Shown here piece after piece: positions 33,647-41,719 of a stretch of 64,000 nucleotides of DNA. The translations under genes were made by a program, and so were the position numbers. The notes beneath the pieces are model-generated. The model made no database searches, was not told the DNA's origin, and worked only from the letters and a program-made list of their open reading frames with translations. This DNA comes from WVYX01 sp039586815 (lineage in GTDB: Bacteria; Gemmatimonadota; Gemmatimonadetes; Gemmatimonadales; GWC2-71-9): NCBI GenBank assembly GCA_039586815.1, contig JBDHJR010000009.1, positions 18,312 through 82,311 of the forward strand, read 5' to 3'. The number at the start of each line of letters is the position of its first letter. Positions within the stretch are counted from its first letter, which is position 1.

Positions 33647-35160
33647 CTGCGGCGCGCGCCGCTCTCGTAGCCGGTCTGGTCGCAATCGCGGTGTACGCCA
33701 ACGCCCCGCGCAACAGGTGGGCGCTGGACGACGTGGGGGTCATCTGGCAGAACCCCGCGGCGCACTCCCTGCCCGCGGCGTGGGAGGCGCGATTCGCGCC
33801 TTACTGGCCCGTGGAGCAGGGCCACCGAGCGGGGCTGTACCGGCCGGCGGTAATAGTGTCGTACGCCGCGGACTGGACCCTCTCCGGCGGCGAGCCCGGC
33901 TGGTTCCATGCGCACAACGTGCTGCTTCACGCTATCGCGTCCGGCCTGGTCGTCGTGGTGGCGGTCGCGTGGCTTCCGGCTGCCGCCGCGCTCGTGGCTG
34001 GGCTCGTGTTCGCCGTGCACCCCGTACACGTAGAGGCCGTGGCCAACGTAGTGGGGCGCGCCGAGCTGCTGGCGGCGATCGGCCTGCTGCTCGCGATCCT
34101 GGCGTTTCGAATGCATCGCCGTGCCGCTTCGCGCCGGGCGAGCATCGCGTGGGGCGCCGCGACCGTCGCGGCGGCTGCGCTCGCCTTGCTGTCGAAGGAG
34201 CACGCCGTGGTCGCGGTGGTGCTGCTGGCGCTCGATACATGGCTCGCACCGGCCGGTACGCGGCGGCGGGGGGTCGGAACGCTGCTCGCCGTCCTCGCGG
34301 TCACGGTCGCGTGGCTCGCGCTCTGGTGGGCTGTCGCCGCCGCATACGTCGAGGGTGTCGCCGCTCCCGCACTGCGCCACCTGCCGTTCGGCCAGCGGCT
34401 CGCCACCATGCTGCCGGTCTACCTCGACGTCCTGCGTTTGCTCACCTGGCCCCTCAGCCTCGCGTACGACTACAGCCCCCAGGTAATACCGCAGCGGATG
34501 GAGTTCACTGCCGTGGCGGCGCTGGGAGCGCTGGTCGCCGCAGCGGTGGTGGCACTGGGAGTGCTGAGCCGGCGGCATGCGCCTGCGGTGGCGTTCGGGA
34601 TCCTGGCCGGAGTGGTGTCGTACGCGCCGACATCGAACCTGCTATTGGCGTCGGGCACGGCGCTGGGCGAGCGAACCCTGTACATCTTCGCGCTGGCGCC
34701 CGCCCTGGCAGTCGCGTGGCTCGTGGCGCGGGCCTGGGAGGGTCGCTGGCGCAGGATCGCACTAGTCGCGCTCGGCGCGTTGCTGGCGGTGTACGGTGTC
34801 CGCTCGTTCACACGCACCCCCTTCTGGATGGACAGCCGCACGGTGCTCATCGAGAGCGTGATCACCCACCCCGAGAACTATCGAACCCGCCGGCAGCTGG
34901 CGCGCCAGCGAGCGCTGAGCGGCGACTCCCTCGCGGCGCTGCACGATTACCTGGTGGCGGGTGAGCTGTTCGGGCTGGATGCGGCGGTCGCGACCGAGAG
35001 TGCCGCGCTGGCCCTGGCGCTGGGCAGGGAGCGTGTGGCGCTGCGTGAGGCCCGCCGCGCCTTTGCCCTCCAACCAGGCGAGCCCGCGGCCACCGCACAG
35101 CTGGTGGAGGTCTACCTCGCGCTGGGGTGGAACGATTCCGCGCTGGCCGTGCGGCGCTGA
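33643..35160 (+). CDS. TMTC-like membrane glycosyltransferase with helical C-terminal repeat
   Basis: A 505-residue protein with about ten membrane helices. Signatures HPVHVEAVANVVGRAELLAA and LSKEHAV match the TMTC/DUF1736 group of O-mannosyltransferases, whose members carry C-terminal tetratricopeptide repeats. Here the last 100 residues hold one or two degenerate TPR-like helices (HDYLVAGELF, LQPGEPAATAQLVEVYLALG). The first loop has WALDDVGVIWQNPA with an acidic DD. The GTG start overlaps the preceding stop. Likely uses the polyprenyl-phosphate sugar made by the GT2 two genes upstream. Confidence 0.75.
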   Translation: MTAARAALVAGLVAIAVYANAPRNRWALDDVGVIWQNPAAHSLPAAWEARFAPYWPVEQGHRAGLYRPAVIVSYAADWTLSGGEPGWFHAHNVLLHAIASGLVVVVAVAWLPAAAALVAGLVFAVHPVHVEAVANVVGRAELLAAIGLLLAILAFRMHRRAASRRASIAWGAATVAAAALALLSKEHAVVAVVLLALDTWLAPAGTRRRGVGTLLAVLAVTVAWLALWWAVAAAYVEGVAAPALRHLPFGQRLATMLPVYLDVLRLLTWPLSLAYDYSPQVIPQRMEFTAVAALGALVAAAVVALGVLSRRHAPAVAFGILAGVVSYAPTSNLLLASGTALGERTLYIFALAPALAVAWLVARAWEGRWRRIALVALGALLAVYGVRSFTRTPFWMDSRTVLIESVITHPENYRTRRQLARQRALSGDSLAALHDYLVAGELFGLDAAVATESAALALALGRERVALREARRAFALQPGEPAATAQLVEVYLALGWNDSALAVRR

Positions 35161-35288
35161 GCGCGGCCTTGCGTTCGGCCCTGCACTTTGCAAATTGAGG
35201 TCCTCGCGGGCCCGAGAAAGCGGCTCAGAGCTTCGGTTGAGCGCCATAAGTTGTTGTAATAAAGCGTCTTAGCTCATATGGGGAGATC

Positions 35289-35303
35289 TGGCACGAGGCT
35301 TGC
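35289..35303 (+). promoter_or_regulatory. Sigma-54 promoter of pilA
   Basis: TGGCACGAGGCTTGC matches the -24/-12 consensus TGGCACG-N4-TTGC at every fixed position, with GG and GC ten bases apart. Transcription would begin near 35314, giving a leader of about 75 bases before the pilA ATG. The AT-rich stretch at about 35247-35275 is a possible PilR binding region. pilS and pilR are in the same island. Confidence 0.9.
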
Positions 35304-35388
35304 CTACACATAGAGCAGATTCTGACGCCCGGGATGCCGGGTGTGCAAACCGGGCTGTTGCCCGAATACTATCCGCGGAGGTGTATAG

Positions 35389-35781
35389 ATGAACCGCAAG
35401 GGTTTCACCCTGATCGAGCTTCTGATCGTCGTGGTCATCATCGGCATTCTGGCCGCTATCGCGATCCCGAAGTTCGCCAACACGAAGGAGAAGGCGTATC
35501 TCGCGTCGATGAAGGCCGACCTGCGTAACCTGGTGAACGCGCAGGAGAGCTACTTCGCCGACTGGACGACGTACGGCGCGGGCGGCGACCCGAACCTGCT
35601 GTACAACCAGTCTGCCGGCGTGACGATCACAGTCACCGGTAAGGGCGGCGACGGCTGGACCGCCGACGCGAAGCACACTGGTGCGCCGACCAAGACGTGC
35701 GCGATCGCCGTGGGCGACAACGCGACTTGGAAGAACGCGATCAAGGCGACGGCTGCCGAGGGCGAGCCTGCCTGTAACTAG
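35389..35781 (+). CDS. pilA: Type IV major pilin PilA (first copy)
   Basis: A 130-residue type IVa pilin. The leader is six residues (MNRKG before FTLIE), cleaved by PilD and N-methylated on Phe, with the invariant glutamate at mature position 5 and an uninterrupted hydrophobic helix to about residue 30. Two cysteines near the end (KTCAIA and the terminal ACN) can form the C-terminal disulfide loop. A strong GGAGGTG ribosome site lies at 35377-35383. Expression is driven by the sigma-54 promoter upstream. The mature pilin is small. Confidence 0.95.
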   Translation: MNRKGFTLIELLIVVVIIGILAAIAIPKFANTKEKAYLASMKADLRNLVNAQESYFADWTTYGAGGDPNLLYNQSAGVTITVTGKGGDGWTADAKHTGAPTKTCAIAVGDNATWKNAIKATAAEGEPACN

Positions 35782-35806
35782 ATAGGGCTAGCCATCGCGT
35801 GAATGG

Positions 35807-35840
35807 TGAGGCGGCGGAGGGTTGGCCCTTCGCCGCCTCA
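35807..35840 (+). terminator. Hairpin between the two pilin genes (no T-tract)
   Basis: A 10-bp perfect stem TGAGGCGGCG / CGCCGCCTCA, extended on the loop side by AGGG / CCCT across single-base interruptions. It lies 26 bases after the first pilin stop and ends 22 bases before the second start. No T-tract follows, so it may protect the first mRNA or reduce read-through rather than stop it fully. Confidence 0.6.
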
Positions 35841-35862
35841 TGCCTATCATGGAGACCTCACG

Positions 35863-36273
35863 ATGCTGAGGACGCCCCCAATGCGTAGAGACGTGCGAGG
35901 CTTCACGATCATCGAGCTCCTGATCGTCGTGGTGATCATTGGGATCCTGGCTGCCATCGCGATTCCCAAGTACGCCAACACGAAGGAAAAGGCGTACATG
36001 GCGTCCATGAGGACCGACTTGAGGAACCTGGCGACGGCTCAGGAGGGATACCTGCACGACTGGTTCACCTACGGCACGGGGGCGGACATGGTCCCGCCGC
36101 GGTTCCAGACGACCTCGGGCGTGACCGTGACGGTGAGCGGCGTGAGCGCGTCGGGGTGGCAGGCTACAGCGAAGCACTCCGGCAGCGCGACCAGGATCTG
36201 CGCGATCTTCTACGGCTCTGGAGCGGCGCCGATCCCACCCGCAGTTGACGAGGGGGAGGTGGCCTGCAACTAG
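35863..36273 (+). CDS. pilA2: Type IV pilin paralogue (second copy)
   Basis: A 136-residue pilin closely related to the first: nearly identical through the N-terminal helix (IIELLIVVVIIGILAAIAIP) and the KYANTKEKAYMASM segment, diverging in the C-terminal half. It keeps the two-cysteine loop and ends ACN. Leader: MLRTPPMRRDVRG before FTIIE; an internal ATG at 35881 gives a shorter leader, but GGAGA at 35851-35855 favours 35863. A perfect terminator follows. It may be a minor or alternative major subunit. Confidence 0.9.
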   Translation: MLRTPPMRRDVRGFTIIELLIVVVIIGILAAIAIPKYANTKEKAYMASMRTDLRNLATAQEGYLHDWFTYGTGADMVPPRFQTTSGVTVTVSGVSASGWQATAKHSGSATRICAIFYGSGAAPIPPAVDEGEVACN

Positions 36274-36295
36274 GCGCTACGAGTTGAGCCGACGC

Positions 36296-36328
36296 AAGGC
36301 GACGGGGTTACCGTCGCCTTTCTTTTTT
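36296..36328 (+). terminator. Intrinsic terminator after the pilin pair
   Basis: Ten-bp perfect stem AAGGCGACGG / CCGTCGCCTT with a five-base loop, followed by TCTTTTTT. A textbook rho-independent terminator closing the pilA-pilA2 unit. Confidence 0.93.
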
Positions 36329-36415
36329 GCCCGCGGTTCGGCTGCAATATTCGGCACTGCGCTCAGCTGGTTTGAGGCGGGCCAGGCGCTCCCTGCGCCC
36401 TAGCTTGCCCGTGAC

Positions 36416-36775
36416 ATGCAGTCTTCCACGACCTCCCGGGGCGGGTTCACCGTCCTCGAAGTCCTGATCGCGATTCTCCTGCTGTCGGTAGGGATCCTCG
36501 GGCTCGCCGACAGCGCGGCGCTCACCACGCGGATGATCGCCTCGGCACGCAGGCAGGCTCATGCGGTCGCCTTGGGGCGCAGCACCGTGGAGCGGTTGAG
36601 AAGCGGGGAGTGCCCAGCGGAGGGCGCGGGCGAGGCTTCCCGTGGCCCCTATGTGGTGCGCTGGACCGTGTCGCCCGTAGCCGCAGGCCTGGCGCGCCGC
36701 GCCATGGCCGTCGTCGAGACTCCCCGAGTGCGGCCCGCGCGTGCCGACACTGTTTCGGCCGTCATCCCCTGCTGA
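36416..36775 (+). CDS. Minor pseudopilin, PilV-like
   Basis: A 119-residue prepilin with leader MQSSTTSRGG before FTVLEVLIA, glutamate at mature position 5 and a single hydrophobic helix. The short length and LLLSVGILGLADS run with A-rich continuation resemble PilV/GspI-type minor pilins that prime pilus assembly. Its 3' end overlaps the next gene by 35 bases. First of three minor-pilin genes. Confidence 0.8.
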   Translation: MQSSTTSRGGFTVLEVLIAILLLSVGILGLADSAALTTRMIASARRQAHAVALGRSTVERLRSGECPAEGAGEASRGPYVVRWTVSPVAAGLARRAMAVVETPRVRPARADTVSAVIPC

Positions 36776-37637
36776 TGACGAGGAGGGGCGGAACGGGGTA
36801 ACCCTCGTCGAGCTCCTGGTCGCCCTCGTTCTCTCCGGCATAGTAGCCGCCTCGGTGGTCGGGTTCGTGGTGGCGAGCGGGCGCACATACCGGCGTCAGA
36901 CGGCCGCGGCGACGGTGTCGGCCACGCTGCGGGCCGCAACGGCGATGCTCCCGCTCGACCTCGCGGGCCTCGGCGCCGGGGATTCCCTCGGCAGCGACAT
37001 AGTCGCGATGCGACCCTCCGGGGTCGCGTTCAAGGCGACGCGCGCAGTGTCCTTCATGTGCGGTGCGCCGCTGGTTCGGGGTCCCCGCAGCGGCTCCCTG
37101 ATTGTGGCGGGCCGGCCCCGCTACGGGCTGCGCGAGCCGGAGCCGCGACGTGACTCGGTGTTCGTCTACGCGGTGGCCGATCCCTCGGACCCCGACGACG
37201 ATTACTGGCTGCGGGCGGATCTGGAGAGCGTCCGTCCGGCCGGATCCTGCCCCGACGGGAGCGCGGGGGAGGTCCTTGAGATCGCCTCCGTGAGACCCCC
37301 CGGAGGGCTGATCGATGTGGGGGCCGGCGCCCCGGTGCTGAGCTACGAGGTCGTGCAGATCACGGCCTACGCCGATCGAAGCGGAGCCTGGTGGCTGGGT
37401 GTGCGACTCCACGGGAAGTCACGGGGGTGGGGCGGTATCCAGCCGGTCATAGGACCGCTGAGACCGCGGGGTCTGCGCTTCTCGTATCACGATGTCTCCG
37501 GGTCAGAAACCACCGTGCCGCGCGAGGTGCGGCGCATCGTGGTAGTGGCGGCGGCGCGCCCGGACGGGAACCCGCCGCCGGGTCTCGAGGACTCGGTGCG
37601 GATCGAGATAGGGCTGCTGAACGGCCGCCGGCCGTGA
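36741..37637 (+). CDS. Minor pilin, PilW-like
   Basis: A 298-residue prepilin with a leader of about 19 residues (ending EEGRNG) before VTLVELLVALVLSG. Position +1 is valine rather than phenylalanine, with glutamate at +5 conserved. The globular part is rich in loops and contains two cysteines, around CGAP and SCPDG. GTG at 36741 is the only suitable in-frame start and lies inside the previous gene. The stop overlaps the next gene by GTGA. Confidence 0.75.
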   Translation: MPTLFRPSSPADDEEGRNGVTLVELLVALVLSGIVAASVVGFVVASGRTYRRQTAAATVSATLRAATAMLPLDLAGLGAGDSLGSDIVAMRPSGVAFKATRAVSFMCGAPLVRGPRSGSLIVAGRPRYGLREPEPRRDSVFVYAVADPSDPDDDYWLRADLESVRPAGSCPDGSAGEVLEIASVRPPGGLIDVGAGAPVLSYEVVQITAYADRSGAWWLGVRLHGKSRGWGGIQPVIGPLRPRGLRFSYHDVSGSETTVPREVRRIVVVAAARPDGNPPPGLEDSVRIEIGLLNGRRP

Positions 37638-38740
37638 AGCGCGAGGCCGGGGGAGCCCTGCTGCTCGCGCTCCTCGCCCTCGTGATCGGCGGGGCGCTGG
37701 TGTCGGGCGGCTGGCTGATAGGTCTTCACGAGCTCAGGGTCGCCGGCACCGCCGCGGCACCGGCACGCGCTCTTGCCGCCGCCGAGGAGGGGGCCTGGGC
37801 TCAAGTGCAGGGCTGGAGGTCTGCCGGGTACGCTCGGCTCCCACCGGGTGGCGAGGCGGCCTTCGCCGGGCAGGTTGCCGGCCCCCTCGGCTCCTTCCAG
37901 GGCAGCGTGCGGCGGCTCTCCGAGCTGCTCTTCCTCATCGAGTCGGAGGGGCGCGATCCCGACGACCGGGCGCGCCAGCGCATCGGCCTCCTGGTTCGGC
38001 TGCAGCCACTGGACTTATTCATTAAAGCGGCCCTCAGCGCGTCGGGCTCGGTGAGGCTGGCAGAGGGCACCCGCGTGAGCGGTCTCGATGAGGTGCCGGC
38101 CTGGTGGGACTGCCCGCCCCCGGGTGGGGCGCTGCCCGGCATCCGGCTGAGCGAGAGATCTGCCTTGGATCTTGGGGGGTGCCGCGAGGAAGGGTGCGTC
38201 ACCGGCGCGCCAGCGGTGCTGGTGGATTCCGTCGGCGAAGCTCCGGGCCGGATCGCCGGGGTGGAGGTGGCCACCCTGCGTGCTCTGGCAGACAAGGTCA
38301 TGGGGCCGGGCCTCTGGACTGTTGGGCCGAGCCAGGTGGGTGGAAGGTGTCGCTATGGTGCCCTTTCCAACTGGGGCGATCCGGACCGGCCGGGGGGTCC
38401 GTGCGGCAACTACTTCCCCCTGATCTTCGCTCCCGGCGGTCTGCGTCTCCACGGAGGTCGGGGCCAGGGGATCCTGGTGGTGCATGGGGACTTGGCTGTG
38501 TCCGGCGGATTCCGGTTTTTTGGGCCAGTTCTGGTCCTGGGTCAATTTGACACAACCGGTGAGGGAGGTCACTTCAGTGGAGGGGTGGTGGCAGCTACCG
38601 TAGGGGTCGCGCGATCAGGCCTGGCGGGGAGGCCGGTTGTGGGCTACTCGAGCTGTGCGGTGCGGCGGGCCGTAGTCGCCCAGGGGGTACCTGAACCGGT
38701 GATGGAGCGCAGCTGGATGAGGCTCTACCGAACTCCGTAA
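37634..38740 (+). CDS. PilX-like minor pilin-associated protein with glycine-rich C-terminus
   Basis: A 368-residue protein. The N-terminus (MKREAGGALLLALLALVIGG) is a PilX-type membrane helix with no prepilin Phe+1/Glu+5 signature. The region after about residue 265 is a run of short glycine-containing strands (APGGLRLHGG, ILVVHGDLAVSGG, VLVLGQFDT, SGGVVAATVG) that looks beta-helical or bactofilin-like. Several cysteines (WDCPPP, GGCREEGC) suggest disulfides. Proteins of this layout are often encoded with minor pilins. GTG start overlaps the previous stop. Confidence 0.6.
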   Translation: MKREAGGALLLALLALVIGGALVSGGWLIGLHELRVAGTAAAPARALAAAEEGAWAQVQGWRSAGYARLPPGGEAAFAGQVAGPLGSFQGSVRRLSELLFLIESEGRDPDDRARQRIGLLVRLQPLDLFIKAALSASGSVRLAEGTRVSGLDEVPAWWDCPPPGGALPGIRLSERSALDLGGCREEGCVTGAPAVLVDSVGEAPGRIAGVEVATLRALADKVMGPGLWTVGPSQVGGRCRYGALSNWGDPDRPGGPCGNYFPLIFAPGGLRLHGGRGQGILVVHGDLAVSGGFRFFGPVLVLGQFDTTGEGGHFSGGVVAATVGVARSGLAGRPVVGYSSCAVRRAVVAQGVPEPVMERSWMRLYRTP

Positions 38741-38790
38741 GTGAAAGCGGGACTGGGCTTTGATCAGGGTGGCTTAAAGTAGCTTAGAGC

Positions 38791-38819
38791 TTGACAAAAA
38801 TAGGGGTGGGTCGTACTGT
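38791..38819 (+). promoter_or_regulatory. Candidate sigma-70 promoter for pilMNOPQ
   Basis: A perfect -35 hexamer TTGACA at 38791-38796, a 17-base spacer, and a poor -10 TACTGT at 38814-38819. It lies 44 bases before the pilM ATG, in the 122-bp gap after the minor pilin genes. Confidence 0.55.
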
Positions 38820-38862
38820 AGTCGTCCGCAAAGTCACTTATCTCGTTTAACGGTCGGCAGAT

Positions 38863-39912
38863 ATGGCGATTCTCGGGCTCGGTGGCGCAAAATCGACGGT
38901 CGCCTTGGACATCGGCAGCGGGCTCCTCAAGCTGGTCGAGGTCGACCACAAGAAGGATGAGCCGGTCCTGAGCCGGGTGGCCGTCACGCCCGTCCTGGCG
39001 GATGCGATCGTCGAGGGCGAGGTGATGGATCCTGACATCGTGGCCGACGCGATCCAGGGACTATTCAGGACCGCCGGCATCAAGCAGAAGCAGGTGGTCG
39101 TGGCGGTGGGCGGTCGCGACGTGATCATCAAGAAGATCCAGGTCGACCGCATGAAGGAAAGCGACGCCTACGAGGTGGTTCGCTGGGAGGCACAGCAGCA
39201 CGTGCCGTTCGACATCGAGGCGGTGGAGCTGGACTTCCAGATCCTGGATCCCGACGGCGAGGGCCTCCAGATGGACGTACTCCTGGTGGCGGCCAAGAGG
39301 GACCTGGTCGAGGACAAGATGCAGCTCCTCATCCAGGCCGGTCTGGAGCCCGCCATCGTAGATGTGGACGCCTTCGCGCTCCACAACGCGTTCGAGCTGA
39401 ACTACCCCGAGGCAATGACCGGTGTGGTGGCACTGCTCAACATCGGCCACGAGGTCACCAACGTGAACATCCTGCTCGACGGGGTGCCGCTGCTGACCCG
39501 GGACCTGAGTGTGGGGACCCGGAAGTTCCGTGAGGACCTGCAGCGGGAGCGGGGGATGTCGGCCGAGGACGCGGACCACTTGCTCCAGGGTTATGAGCTC
39601 ACTCCCGACCTGGAGCCCTATGTGAAGAACCGGGGTGAGGAGATGTCCGTGGGGCTGGAGCGGGCCGGTGCCTTTCTCCAGACCGCGGCCCGGGACGCCG
39701 GGCCTCTGCAGCGGGTCTATTGCTGCGGTGGCGGCGCCAGGATTCCGGGCCTCTCAGACGTGCTCGGAGAGCGACTCCGCCTCCCCGTGGAGGTAGCCAG
39801 CCCGCTGCAGCGCATGCGGGCGAAGGACAACGTGTTCGACACGCTCAACGCCGACGAGATGGGGCCGCTGCTGATGCTTGCCACAGGCCTCGCCCTGCGG
39901 CGGCGTAGCTGA
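38863..39912 (+). CDS. pilM: Type IV pilus assembly ATPase-fold protein PilM
   Basis: A 349-residue actin-like (FtsA-like) cytoplasmic protein. The nucleotide phosphate loop is in ALDIGSGLLKLVEV, and YCCGGGARIPGL is the second adenosine-binding motif. PilM binds the cytoplasmic tail of PilN and links the motor complex to the alignment subcomplex. Followed by pilN after 18 bases. Confidence 0.93.
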   Translation: MAILGLGGAKSTVALDIGSGLLKLVEVDHKKDEPVLSRVAVTPVLADAIVEGEVMDPDIVADAIQGLFRTAGIKQKQVVVAVGGRDVIIKKIQVDRMKESDAYEVVRWEAQQHVPFDIEAVELDFQILDPDGEGLQMDVLLVAAKRDLVEDKMQLLIQAGLEPAIVDVDAFALHNAFELNYPEAMTGVVALLNIGHEVTNVNILLDGVPLLTRDLSVGTRKFREDLQRERGMSAEDADHLLQGYELTPDLEPYVKNRGEEMSVGLERAGAFLQTAARDAGPLQRVYCCGGGARIPGLSDVLGERLRLPVEVASPLQRMRAKDNVFDTLNADEMGPLLMLATGLALRRRS

Positions 39913-39930
39913 GCGTAAGGGAGCAGGACT

Positions 39931-40611
39931 ATGAGGATCCAGATCAACCTGCTCGGGGGCCCGAGGAAGAAGAAGGCCGGCGCCGGCGTTTCTCTTCCCA
40001 ACATCGGCGAGCTGATCAAGGGGATCAAAGATCCTCTGCTGATCGGCGCCGTGGCGGCCTGGATCGTGGTGGGAACCGGGGCGGGCTACCTGTTCGTGAC
40101 GATGCAGGCCGAGGTTGCCGGGCTGCGCGACGAGGCGACTCAGGCACGGCAGGAGGCCCGTCGGTTCTCGAACATGATCGCGCAAAAGCGCCGAGCGGAG
40201 CGGCTGCGCGACTCCCTCGAGACTGAGCTGCGGGAGATCCGCAGCATCGACGCGGACCGCTACGTCTGGCCACACGTGCTGGAAGAGGTGACCAAGTCGC
40301 TGCCCGACTACACCTGGCTCGTGGGTCTGAACGTCGTCCAGGCGGCCCCCGCGGTCACCACCGAGGGAGAGGCTGTCGGGCCGGTGCCCGTGCGGTTCAT
40401 GATCGACGGGCGTACCTCGGACATCGGCGCGTACACGCGGTTCCTGCGGAACCTGGCCAATTCCCCTTGGGTCGCGAATGTCGTGCCGGGTGCCAACCGG
40501 ACCGTGGTGGAAGACGACAAGGCGCTCACCGCCTTCAGCATTACGGCCACGTTCCGGTCGGCGGACTCGGCATTCATCCGGACCGTTCCGGTCTCGGCAT
40601 CGGTGCGCTAG
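39931..40611 (+). CDS. pilN: Type IV pilus alignment protein PilN
   Basis: A 226-residue single-pass inner-membrane protein. It begins with the PilM-binding motif form MRIQINLLGG (INLLP in the canonical sequence), has one membrane helix at about 35-60, a periplasmic coiled coil and a ferredoxin-like domain. It forms a heterodimer with PilO. Located between pilM and pilO. Confidence 0.9.
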   Translation: MRIQINLLGGPRKKKAGAGVSLPNIGELIKGIKDPLLIGAVAAWIVVGTGAGYLFVTMQAEVAGLRDEATQARQEARRFSNMIAQKRRAERLRDSLETELREIRSIDADRYVWPHVLEEVTKSLPDYTWLVGLNVVQAAPAVTTEGEAVGPVPVRFMIDGRTSDIGAYTRFLRNLANSPWVANVVPGANRTVVEDDKALTAFSITATFRSADSAFIRTVPVSASVR

Positions 40612-40620
40612 GGAGGAGTC

Positions 40621-41226
40621 ATGGCACTCTCCCAGAAGGATCGGCAACAGCTACTCGTGCTGCTCATCATCGTCGCGCTCGGCGGCGGTGGGGGCTTCTG
40701 GTATTTCTGGCGGACGCCCCAGATGGAAGAGGTGACCCTGCTCGAGACCGAGATCGACTCGCTGCGGGCAACGGTGGATTCGGCCCGGCGGGATCTGGCC
40801 TCGGGTACGGTCGAGAGCCTCAGGCAGCGCGTGGCGGACTACGAGGCCAGCCTCGGGCTCATGCGCCGCCTCGTCCCGCTGGAGAACGAGGTCCCCAGCC
40901 TGATCGACGACATCGCGTCACGTGCCACGCTGCGCGGGGTGCACATTCAGGAGATCAACCCGCAGTCCGTGGAGGCTGCGGGGATATTCGACACGCACCG
41001 CTATCGGGTGAGCGTCGTGGGGCACTACGACGAGATCGGGGAGTTCCTGGCCGACGTGGCCTCACTGCCCCGGATCATGGTGCCCTACGAGCTGACGTTG
41101 GGGATCGCTCCGCTGACGGCCCAGGTCGCCTACGGGGACACCACGCGCGCTCTCCTGCAGGCACAGTTCCAGTTGCGGACGTTCGTGAAGCCGCCGGCCA
41201 TGGGAGGCAGCGGTGAGACACAATAG
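40621..41226 (+). CDS. pilO: Type IV pilus alignment protein PilO
   Basis: A 201-residue protein with a cytoplasmic stub, one membrane helix (about 11-28), a coiled coil (ETEIDSLRATVDSARRDL region) and a periplasmic ferredoxin-like domain with YRVSVVGHYDEIGEFLADV, a typical PilO core. The last 14 bases overlap pilP. Ribosome site GGGAGGAG precedes the ATG. Confidence 0.92.
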   Translation: MALSQKDRQQLLVLLIIVALGGGGGFWYFWRTPQMEEVTLLETEIDSLRATVDSARRDLASGTVESLRQRVADYEASLGLMRRLVPLENEVPSLIDDIASRATLRGVHIQEINPQSVEAAGIFDTHRYRVSVVGHYDEIGEFLADVASLPRIMVPYELTLGIAPLTAQVAYGDTTRALLQAQFQLRTFVKPPAMGGSGETQ

Positions 41227-41719
41227 GGAGTTGGTCTGGATCCTGGCGTGCGCCTGCGTGGTCGCGGCCGGGTGCGGTGGCGAGGAGCCCCCGCCTCCGC
41301 CGCCGACTCAGGTTGCGGCCGAGCCCGTCGCCGCGGTAGAGGCGGACACGGTGGCGGAGCTGCAGCCCGTGGAGCCCGCTCAGCAGGAAGAGACGGAACT
41401 CCAGCGCGAGGTGTTCGCATACGGCGGGTCGGGACGCGACCCGTTCATCTCGCTGCTGCGGTCGGGCGACGTCCGGCCGTTGCTGGAGGATCTCCGCGTC
41501 ACCTCCATCAACTTCAACCCGCGCTATCCAAGCAGCAGTGTGGCCGTGCTGCGCGACACGACGGTCGGGCAACGCTACACGGTGCGCGTCGGGGACGAGG
41601 TGGGCCGGCTGCGGATCGCCGAGATCCGCCAGACCGAGGTGCTCGTGATCATCGAGGAATTCGGCGTCGAGCGGCAGCGGACATTGGCGCTGCGCCGCAG
41701 GCAGGAGGAACTACCATGA
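41213..41719 (+). CDS. pilP: Type IV pilus lipoprotein PilP
   Basis: A 168-residue lipoprotein with lipobox VAAGC, a proline-rich spacer (about residues 24-32) and a HR-like beta domain: YGGSGRDPFISL, TVRVGDEVGRLRIAEI and VLVIIEE. PilP links PilNO in the inner membrane to the PilQ secretin. Its stop overlaps the pilQ start by ATGA. Confidence 0.88.
   Translation: MRHNRELVWILACACVVAAGCGGEEPPPPPPTQVAAEPVAAVEADTVAELQPVEPAQQEETELQREVFAYGGSGRDPFISLLRSGDVRPLLEDLRVTSINFNPRYPSSSVAVLRDTTVGQRYTVRVGDEVGRLRIAEIRQTEVLVIIEEFGVERQRTLALRRRQEELP

Noticed and set aside
36330..36415. Second sigma-54 promoter before the minor pilins
   Set aside because: A GG followed by a GC at about the right distance occurs, but the spacing is wrong and the TGGCAC and TTGC blocks are absent.
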